Shown here piece by piece: positions 15,017 to 20,965 of a stretch of DNA of 20,965 bases. How positions within the stretch are numbered: the stretch's first letter is position 1; every line of letters begins with the position of its first letter. A program made the translations under genes and the position numbers. The notes under the pieces were generated by a model. That model did no database searches and was not told the origin of the DNA. It saw only the letters and a list, made by a program, of their open reading frames with translations. Origin of the DNA: a virus; the IMG/VR virus record IMGVR_UViG_3300047444_000202, positions 1 through 20,965 of that record; one strand, 5' to 3'.

Positions 15017-18000
15017 AACTAACGCCTGTCGGATATAATCCATTCGACAATCCTGCGCGACGTGTAGCGCGGGCTGAAGGCGGCATGACACTGCAGCATA
15101 CTGATCCGTTCCCGGAGAAACCGGAGGGGTACGAGTTTTACGGACCATCCGATGAGCCACCAAAGGATGCTGGAGTTGCTCCACCATCCAATGATTTTGC
15201 GCCAGATTTTTCCGGAACTGGTTATGGCACTACCGCAGGTATTGGTCCCGGAAACGCTATTGCCGGTGCTGCTCAAGGTGCTGCCGATTGGTACAAGAAT
15301 CAGCCAAGCTGGATGGAGCAGGCTGGACAGCAAACACAGAAAGACATCGACGCCTACACCCAAGGCGGTCCAGAGGCGATGTTTGCCGACACACAGGGCA
15401 CTCAGGATCTTGCTGGTGGATTTGTCGGAAGCACGACGCCTGCAGTAGGTGCCGCTTCTGTTGCAAAACCATTCTACTCTGCGATCGAACGCGCCATTGC
15501 TGAGACACCACAACCGAAAGCATCAGGTGAGCAGTGGGCTGCGACACTACGCAATCGACCGGGTGTCAAGCCTGAAGAGATGGAATGGACCGGCCTCGAT
15601 GATTGGCTGTCACAGCAAAAAGGCCCGGTCACCAAGCAGCAGGTTGCCGACTATGTGCGCGACAATCAGGTGCAAGTGAATGAGGTGATGAAGGGCGGCG
15701 TCAAAGAAGAAGATATTCTTGCGCACCACGATTTCAGCCCTGAATTTTGGAACGATCTTGGCGATCGCGATCGATTAGACCTAACGCAGCAATTCTATCG
15801 TGACACAGGAATTACTCCAGAAGGTCCAACCAAATTCTCCCAATACACCCTCCCCGGCGGGGAGAACTACCGGGAGATGCTGCTGACGTTGCCGACCAAA
15901 GGTGAGGTTTCAAACGATGTATTTGGCCGCCCAGTCGTCTATCAGGCACCGGGCGAACAGGTTTTCAAATCCTCCCACTACGACGAACCCAACATCCTCG
16001 CGCATGTCCGCTTCAATGATCGTATGATTGACGGAAAGAAAACCCTGTTCGTCGAGGAGGTGCAGAGCGACTGGCATCAGAAGGGCAAGCGGGAGGGGTA
16101 TGCTGATCCAGAAGTTGAGGCATACCGCAAAGACCTGAATGATGAATGGAGCCAGCTAGTAGATGCTGGTCAGCAGAATGGCCCGCGAGGACAAAATGTT
16201 CTCTCTGAGCTTAGGCGAGTAAATCAAGAAAGTCCTCGTAGCAGCGTCCCCGACGCCCCGTTCAAAACCACATGGCCGGATCTCGCCATGAAGCGGATCA
16301 TCCGCTACGCCGCCGAGAACGGCTACGACAAGGTGGCATGGACGCCCGGCGACGTGCAGGCGGCGCGGTATGATCTGAGCAAGCACATTGATCGTATTGG
16401 ATACACTGCACACAGGGACGGAGATTACTCATTCTCAGCAGAAAAGAACGGTCAATCACTTTTACAGGAAGACCATGTCGATCTAAAACGCATAGAAGAG
16501 GTTCTTGGCAAAGAGATGGCTGACAAGATTAAAAATCAGCAAGGGATTCGTTATGACAATTACGGAGGCAATCAGACATTTGAATTGAGTAATCTCGACC
16601 TCAAAGTTGGCGGCGAGGGCATGCGCGGCTTCTACGATCAAATGCTGCCAGTTGCAGTCAACAAGCTGGTGAAGAAGCATGGGGTGAAGGTTGGGAAGGA
16701 ACAAATATCATACGGCGGCAATGAGTATGGAAATAAATATGGAATACAAAAAGGCGATGATGGGAGATTTCACATAACAACTCCTGATGGTCGCACCGGA
16801 GAATCCTTCTCAACTAGAGAGGAAGCTACGAGCAGAATGACCGGCCTGATGCATCCGGCAACTACGCATCAGGTCCACTCCCTCGACATCACCCCATCCC
16901 TCCGCAAGTCAGTCATGGAGCAAGGCTTCCCGCAGTTTGCCAGCGGTGGTGCAGTCAAGGTCACCAAGGCATCTGTGAATTACTCCGGAGGAATGCCCGC
17001 TCGCCACTGTGGCATCTGCACATTCTACAGCAATAAAACATGCAGCAAGGTTCAGGGCACCATTTCTCCGCAGATGTGGTGCAGGCTGTTCAAGAAGAAA
17101 ATAGGACGGGCAGAGGGTGGCGGTATTTTTGATCAGGCGACGCGCGACTATCCTGTACTAAAAAACTACGACATCGGATACAAGGAAAACATTGGGGGCG
17201 GCCAAGGTTATATGGAATCGTATCCCCCCGGCGAGGAAGGTACGCGAGAATTTCCACGTCCGAAAGAATTTCCGATTAGCGGATTTGGCGTTGAGAATTA
17301 TCGATCAGATACACGGCCTATAGATGTTCTTGGTGATGTGGCATCGCATCATCTAGTCAATGTTGATCCTACAATTAAAAAAACGTATCAAGACTTTACG
17401 CAGTCTCTGGAGCCGTGGCAGGAAGATATTCTTCGAGATCAATATCAACACGCCACACAGAATGAAGGCGAGACTCGGCCTTACGAGCAGTGGCGAGATG
17501 TGTCAGGACTTCCGGCATACTTTCGTGGCTACACATTTCAGCAGTGGCCGGATGAATTCAATCAGAGAGTCTATACGCCAGAACAGCGTCGAATGCTCGA
17601 CGGTGCAATGAAGTACATGCAGAGCGGGAGAGAGGGCTTTGCAGACGGCGGGGCACCAACACTGCAGCACACGGCCCCATTTCCTGATGCACCTGAAGGA
17701 TATGAATTCTATGGTCCTGAAGATAGGCCTGACGACAAATTTATTCCCGGTGTGGGTGCGGAAGGTATTCCGTCCTATGAGGCTCCAGAAGTAAAGCGCA
17801 AGCCAACATTCTTTGACCGACTAGCTACTCCTTCCAAATACGAGACAGAGCCGGATCTGCAGGAAACCCAGATGGGCGTTGCACCTCCCAAGGGTGCTGT
17901 GGGTATGAATGATGCCGGTCAGTACACCGATGAAAAGGGCGATCCGATCGAGGAGGGGCCCAAGACCTACCGCCCCGGCGTTTTACCCCTCACTTTCGAC

Positions 18001-19887
18001 CCCTCTGGCAAGCCCACACTGGCCATGCCGAAGCTCGCTGACGTGATTAGCAACATCATGGGAGGGAATGTACCCGGAGGGGGTGCATTTCTCGGTTCTG
18101 GCCTCGCTAGGGCCGCCAAGCCATCAGCCTTGGACAAGGTGCATACCCTCTCGGGAGTGCCCCGTGCAGAGGCAGAGGCCGTTATGGAGGCTAATGCCGG
18201 TAAGGGGCTCTCTCCTCTTGAGGGCGCAGCCGATGAAATGAGGCTCAAGCTTGAGAGGTCACAAAAGCTAAAACCGGGTCAGGAGCCAATCGGCACTCCG
18301 CAGGAAAGAACCGTTGTCAAAGCACCCATAGCAAAGGAAGGAGAAAAACAACTTCCTGACTTTGTGGTTGGCAAGGTAACACCGGAAGATTGGGTCGCAA
18401 GACACGAACAAATTCTTTCAAAAGATGAGATAGCAGAAGCGGCAAAATGGTATGACAAGATTTTCAATGAATTCCTGACGCAAACGAAGGGTGACGTTCC
18501 GAAGGCAAAGCAGTACATGCGCGGATGGCTAGTCGCACAGCAGAATGTCGATGTCAGTGGTGCGATGGGTAATGTTCTTCTTCAGGCAGAGCAACTCAAT
18601 CGCGGCATGTCACCAGACAAAATGCGAGCCGCTGGAATGCCAAATCCAACGCAAGCGGCTCGAGCCGTCATGAGTGGTGAACCTATCAAAGGTGGTGTTG
18701 GTCAGAAGATATATGACTTTGTGGATTCGGCAGAAGACAAGTCTGTTCGATCTTGGATGGCAAATCATCCAGCTGGCGGCGAGCCATTTGTGGTCGACGT
18801 CCACACTGGAAGAGATACAGGTCTTGTAGACGATAAACTGATCAATCATCTGAAGCGACTTGGATACGACAAGGACGATCTCGCTAAATTAAAAATGGAT
18901 CTCAAGGGTTCGCCGACTGCTGCGCAGTACGAAGGAAGAGCAGATTTTGGCAGAGAACTTACGGCATACCTGAACAAAACTAAGTGGCAGGGAAGATCGG
19001 ACTGGAAGCCGAAGGAGGTTCAGGCTGTAGGTTGGATGGGAATGACGAAACTTACGGCAAATCAGGCCGATGATGTTGTCTCCGGTCTTTCGCAAAACAT
19101 GCGCCATCTCTCGATGGAATTGTCTCCGGGAGAAGGATCGCCATGGCATGCAAAGTACGGCGAGAGGTTTGGATCTTTAGCTTCGGAAGATCAATATTCT
19201 CTCACGCATAGCATGGCAAATGATGCGATCGATCATGCATCTAAATTGGCAGGAATAGATGTTCGCGACATTGTTCATGGCACAGGAGGTTGGCAGAATT
19301 TCCAGAACCCATCGACGATCGCACAATCATTCGCGACAAAAGAAGGTGCAGAGATTGCGGCCAATGCTCTCGGACACATGCTGCAGCAGACGGAAGTCTG
19401 GTCAAACAAGGTCAAGGGACTGACGGCTAATCCGAAAGGCTTCGCAGTCGATTTCATTGCGAGCGGCAACCACAACCTAAATACAGATGCAGGATTAAGA
19501 GATTTCTGGTCGAAGATCATGGAAGCCGATCCCATGAAGGGGACGAGCAAGCCATTATTCGAGGGATATCAGCCTATTGTCACGAGGGATGGAAAGTCTG
19601 GTATCCGCGTTTTGATTGATCGCGGCGGCACAGGAACGCAAAAAAACATCGATAAGGCACTATCCGGACCCATCAATGATGTGGTAAAATCCCTACCGTA
19701 TGACATGAGTGCATCTCTGCGTGAGGCAGAGATCACTAAAGCTAGGAATGACTGGAAGGCACAGAAAAATGGGCAAACTTACCTATCACGGCTCCGCGAC
19801 CTCATCGGACGAGATCCCACAGCCGATCTCAATTCTGCTGGGAAAGAACTTGAGGAAAAGTTCCGACAAGGAATCGAAGCACAATAA
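15013..19887 (+). CDS. Giant mosaic polyvalent protein (1624 residues)
   Basis: Modules in order: an N-terminal tag (1-50) with T-P-V-G-Y-N-P-F, R-A-E-G-G (20-24) and T-L-Q-H-T...Y-E-F-Y-G-P (26-45); a linker; a polyvalent-protein module (about 165-640) starting G-E-Q-W175 and M-E-W-T-G-L-D-D-W-L, with F346-V-E-E-V-Q-S-D-W-H-Q and W-T-P-G-D-V-Q-A-A-R-Y-D-L-S-K, ending at F-A-S-G-G (642-646); a four-Cys cluster C666-x2-C669-x7-C677-x12-C690; R-A-E-G-G (699-703); a separate module (705-870, L-G-D-V-A-S-H-H, P-Y-E-Q-W); F-A-D-G-G (876-880) with a second copy of the N-terminal tag (883-902); a long C-terminal domain (about 1090-1600) that I do not recognise. Polyvalent proteins are known as multi-effector proteins delivered with phage or plasmid DNA. 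The specific activities here are unknown. Confidence 0.68.
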   Translation: MKLTPVGYNPFDNPARRVARAEGGMTLQHTDPFPEKPEGYEFYGPSDEPPKDAGVAPPSNDFAPDFSGTGYGTTAGIGPGNAIAGAAQGAADWYKNQPSWMEQAGQQTQKDIDAYTQGGPEAMFADTQGTQDLAGGFVGSTTPAVGAASVAKPFYSAIERAIAETPQPKASGEQWAATLRNRPGVKPEEMEWTGLDDWLSQQKGPVTKQQVADYVRDNQVQVNEVMKGGVKEEDILAHHDFSPEFWNDLGDRDRLDLTQQFYRDTGITPEGPTKFSQYTLPGGENYREMLLTLPTKGEVSNDVFGRPVVYQAPGEQVFKSSHYDEPNILAHVRFNDRMIDGKKTLFVEEVQSDWHQKGKREGYADPEVEAYRKDLNDEWSQLVDAGQQNGPRGQNVLSELRRVNQESPRSSVPDAPFKTTWPDLAMKRIIRYAAENGYDKVAWTPGDVQAARYDLSKHIDRIGYTAHRDGDYSFSAEKNGQSLLQEDHVDLKRIEEVLGKEMADKIKNQQGIRYDNYGGNQTFELSNLDLKVGGEGMRGFYDQMLPVAVNKLVKKHGVKVGKEQISYGGNEYGNKYGIQKGDDGRFHITTPDGRTGESFSTREEATSRMTGLMHPATTHQVHSLDITPSLRKSVMEQGFPQFASGGAVKVTKASVNYSGGMPARHCGICTFYSNKTCSKVQGTISPQMWCRLFKKKIGRAEGGGIFDQATRDYPVLKNYDIGYKENIGGGQGYMESYPPGEEGTREFPRPKEFPISGFGVENYRSDTRPIDVLGDVASHHLVNVDPTIKKTYQDFTQSLEPWQEDILRDQYQHATQNEGETRPYEQWRDVSGLPAYFRGYTFQQWPDEFNQRVYTPEQRRMLDGAMKYMQSGREGFADGGAPTLQHTAPFPDAPEGYEFYGPEDRPDDKFIPGVGAEGIPSYEAPEVKRKPTFFDRLATPSKYETEPDLQETQMGVAPPKGAVGMNDAGQYTDEKGDPIEEGPKTYRPGVLPLTFDPSGKPTLAMPKLADVISNIMGGNVPGGGAFLGSGLARAAKPSALDKVHTLSGVPRAEAEAVMEANAGKGLSPLEGAADEMRLKLERSQKLKPGQEPIGTPQERTVVKAPIAKEGEKQLPDFVVGKVTPEDWVARHEQILSKDEIAEAAKWYDKIFNEFLTQTKGDVPKAKQYMRGWLVAQQNVDVSGAMGNVLLQAEQLNRGMSPDKMRAAGMPNPTQAARAVMSGEPIKGGVGQKIYDFVDSAEDKSVRSWMANHPAGGEPFVVDVHTGRDTGLVDDKLINHLKRLGYDKDDLAKLKMDLKGSPTAAQYEGRADFGRELTAYLNKTKWQGRSDWKPKEVQAVGWMGMTKLTANQADDVVSGLSQNMRHLSMELSPGEGSPWHAKYGERFGSLASEDQYSLTHSMANDAIDHASKLAGIDVRDIVHGTGGWQNFQNPSTIAQSFATKEGAEIAANALGHMLQQTEVWSNKVKGLTANPKGFAVDFIASGNHNLNTDAGLRDFWSKIMEADPMKGTSKPLFEGYQPIVTRDGKSGIRVLIDRGGTGTQKNIDKALSGPINDVVKSLPYDMSASLREAEITKARNDWKAQKNGQTYLSRLRDLIGRDPTADLNSAGKELEEKFRQGIEAQ
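15085..15147 (+). repeat. Tag duplication, copy 1 (N-terminal peptide of polyvalent protein)
   Basis: This encodes M25-T-L-Q-H-T-D-P-F-P to Y40-E-F-Y-G-P45. A second copy lies at 17656-17718. The peptides agree closely but the DNA differs at many third positions, so the duplication is old and kept at protein level. Confidence 0.85.
17008..17091 (+). other. Four-cysteine cluster module in the polyvalent protein
   Basis: Residues H-C666-G-I-C669-T-F, then C677, and finally I-S-P-Q-M-W-C690-R-L-F. The spacing is compatible with a [4Fe-4S] site of high-potential iron-sulfur type or a zinc site. It lies between F-A-S-G-G and R-A-E-G-G, so it is an independent cassette. Confidence 0.6.
17656..17718 (+). 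repeat. Tag duplication, copy 2 (internal)
   Basis: This encodes P882-T-L-Q-H-T-A-P-F-P to Y897-E-F-Y-G-P902, directly after F-A-D-G-G. It mirrors the arrangement at the N-terminus, where R-A-E-G-G precedes the first copy, suggesting that the gene arose by fusion of two related genes. Confidence 0.85.
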
Positions 19888-20004
19888 AAAACAACAAACA
19901 CGCCCGCCAGAATAATAGGCGGTGCAGTAAGGCGTCTTGTTCCAGTAGCCCACAATCCGTTTGAGACAAGTAACGCCATAAGGAGGGCTATCCATGGCCA
20001 TTAA
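19888..20004 (+). pseudogene. Remnant of a gene related to the N-terminus of the polyvalent protein
   Basis: After the stop at 19885-19887 the same frame stays open for 38 codons to TAA 20002-20004. It encodes R-R-L-V-P-V-A-H-N-P-F-E-T-S-N-A-I-R-R-A (19930-19989), similar to L-T-P-V-G-Y-N-P-F-D-N-P-A-R-R-V-A-R-A at the start of the polyvalent protein. No ATG, GTG or TTG is available in this frame and the continuation is lost where the next gene begins. This looks like a scar left when another gene of this family was replaced. Stop-codon readthrough of the upstream gene is a less likely alternative. Confidence 0.55.
19980..19986 (+). promoter_or_regulatory. Strong Shine-Dalgarno sequence for the gene at 19994
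   Basis: AAGGAGG, near perfect, seven bases before ATG19994. It is the strongest ribosome site in the window and follows the only intergenic gap over 100 bases. Confidence 0.8.
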
Positions 20005-20239
20005 CGTGCCGGGTCAGAACCTAGCAGCGGGCGATCTGGCTCGCGTTACGTCTCATGAGGCAAACGACGACTGGCCTACATCGATCGAGATCGTTGCCTA
20101 TTACGGCTCAGACCGTAGGGGAAAACGCAAGTCTGTCATCGTATCTGCTGATCAGTTCTTTGGCAGGAACGGGTATAACGCCCCCATGACAGGCGATCAG
20201 TTGATTCTCATTATGGAGCGGCTCAGAAGGGCTGGATAG
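19994..20239 (+). CDS. Small conserved-looking phage protein, function unknown
   Basis: An 81-residue soluble protein beginning M-A-I-N-V-P-G-Q-N-L-A-A-G-D, with E-I-V-A-Y-Y-G and a C-terminal helix (L-I-L-I-M-E-R-L-R-R-A-G). It has no membrane segment, so it is not a holin by sequence. It ends one base before the endolysin start, with which it is probably co-translated. It may belong to the lysis module or be a minor virion protein; I do not recognise a family. Confidence 0.6.
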   Translation: MAINVPGQNLAAGDLARVTSHEANDDWPTSIEIVAYYGSDRRGKRKSVIVSADQFFGRNGYNAPMTGDQLILIMERLRRAG

Positions 20240-20962
20240 ATGGCAACGATCAATCCACTTGCAGTCGACTTAAGCCATTATGACCCGGCTCAGAATTACG
20301 CAAATGTAAAGGCAGCTGGAATTGTCGGAGTCATATACAAGGCCACCGATTCAATTTCGTATAACGATCCTACATTTAAATCGCAGAAGGCTCTTGCAAA
20401 GTCAGCTGGTCTGAAATGGGGATCGTATCACTTCTCCCATCCCGGAAATATTCAGGCACAGGCTGACAATTATCTCAAGTTTGCAGCGCCGGAATCTGAC
20501 GAGATTTTCTGTCTCGATTGGGAATCGACAAACACAGGTACCATGACTGTCGCAGAAGCGCAGGCATGGATCACCATAGTCGAGAATGCTCTACAGCGTC
20601 CGCGTCAATGCCTGATCTATTCCGGTAATGTTGCGAAGGAGCAATTAAGCGGAAAGAACGAGTTTTTCAGCCAGCGGCGTTTGTGGCTTGCGCATTATTC
20701 GTCGACTCCATCTGTTCAGGTTAGCTGGTCGACATACTGGCTATGGCAATTTACGGATGGTCAGGTTGGCCCGATGCCGCATTCCATTCCCGGCGTTGGA
20801 CCGTGCGATATCAATAGCTATTCAGGGACGGCTACTCAGTTGGCAGCAGAGTGGGCGACAGGTGCCGCAGCGCCAGTGCCTGTGCCGGAAGAGTTGGTAG
20901 TGACCATAACTATTGAAGCCCCACCGGGCATTAAAGTGAATGTAAGGACAACAAATGGCTGA
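20240..20962 (+). CDS. GH25 lysozyme (endolysin)
   Basis: A 240-residue enzyme cleaving the beta-1,4 bond between N-acetylmuramic acid and N-acetylglucosamine. The GH25 pattern is clear: V-D10-L-S-H-Y-D at the first strand, I-Y-K-A-T, W-G-S-Y-H-F, and the catalytic pair in F-C-L-D93-W-E95-S. Later strands show Q-C-L-I-Y-S-G and W-L-A-H-Y-S, then Y-W-L-W-Q-F-T-D-G near the end of the barrel and C-D-I-N. The catalytic domain ends around residue 205; the rest is a Pro/Ala linker and a short Val/Ile-rich tail, not a recognisable wall-binding domain. There is no signal peptide, so release would need a holin, perhaps encoded just beyond the window. The start directly follows the stop of the preceding gene. 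Confidence 0.9.
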   Translation: MATINPLAVDLSHYDPAQNYANVKAAGIVGVIYKATDSISYNDPTFKSQKALAKSAGLKWGSYHFSHPGNIQAQADNYLKFAAPESDEIFCLDWESTNTGTMTVAEAQAWITIVENALQRPRQCLIYSGNVAKEQLSGKNEFFSQRRLWLAHYSSTPSVQVSWSTYWLWQFTDGQVGPMPHSIPGVGPCDINSYSGTATQLAAEWATGAAAPVPVPEELVVTITIEAPPGIKVNVRTTNG

Positions 20963-20965
20963 TCT
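20955..20965 (+). CDS. Start of a further gene, truncated by the window edge
   Basis: ATG20955 lies within the last codons of the endolysin gene in another frame (8-base overlap), with AAGGA at 20944-20948 six bases before it. Only M-A-D is visible. A holin or spanin would fit the position, but that is a guess. Confidence 0.5.

Noticed and set aside
19901-19923. Short inverted repeat CCGCC...GGCGG as a rho-independent terminator
   Set aside because: The stem is only about five base pairs and no T-run follows; downstream genes are in the same direction and seem to belong to the same transcript.
1-20965. tRNA genes, attachment sites, integrase, toxin-antitoxin or defence genes
   Set aside because: Nothing with cloverleaf-like or family-typical sequence was seen on either strand; whole-genome context would be needed to decide lytic versus prophage state.

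Overview
The window is a single co-directional (+ strand) block of late genes from a short-tailed (podovirus-like) bacteriophage or an intact prophage of that type. No host gene, tRNA, integrase, transposase or CRISPR array is visible. The mid-range base composition (by eye close to half G+C), the many genes chained by 1-4 base overlaps, and the protein families (orphan AP2-type DNA-binding domain, R/F-A-x-G-G punctuated internal proteins, large polyvalent protein) resemble phages of Alphaproteobacteria. That host assignment is inference from recalled families, not shown directly. Terminase, portal, scaffold and major capsid genes are not here and would be expected to the left of base 1.

Layout. 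Bases 1-6958 hold the head-tail connector and tail block: a metalloprotease-like protein with an HExxE site (reading frame open at the left edge), a P22 gp4-like tail accessory protein, a small structural protein of a zinc-ribbon-like family that has lost its cysteines, a fibre with a long pentapeptide-repeat shaft, a second (SU10-type) adaptor, a tail-collar fibre with HxH metal-binding motifs, and a large beta-rich tail hub/stabilisation protein. Bases 6960-7992 are a small accessory patch: an orphan AP2 domain, a beta-domain virion protein that has only ACG where its start codon should be, and a small fibre-tip protein.

Bases 8003-19887 encode a conserved small protein, a GNAT-type acetyltransferase and three very large proteins (1241, 703 and 1624 residues) likely carried in the virion and ejected with the DNA. 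The first combines an S74 intramolecular-chaperone/autoprotease domain in an unusual internal position with a tail-lysozyme domain. The last is a mosaic polyvalent protein with a four-cysteine cluster and an internal duplication of its own N-terminal peptide. A recurring [F/R]-A-x-G-G motif sits at module borders in these proteins. Bases 19888-20965 hold a decayed remnant related to the N-terminus of the polyvalent protein, a small conserved protein with a strong ribosome binding site, a GH25 endolysin, and the first codons of another gene.

The genes plausibly work together as follows: two adaptors plus the hub close the portal after packaging; several fibres bind the host; internal proteins with a lysozyme domain open the wall for DNA entry; the GH25 enzyme lyses the cell at the end. 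The most notable observations are the ACG/lost start at 7127, the G-G punctuation with the matching vestigial gene fragment at 19888-20004, the internal S74 domain, the coordinated loss of a zinc site at 1651, and sharp composition patches in the polyvalent gene.
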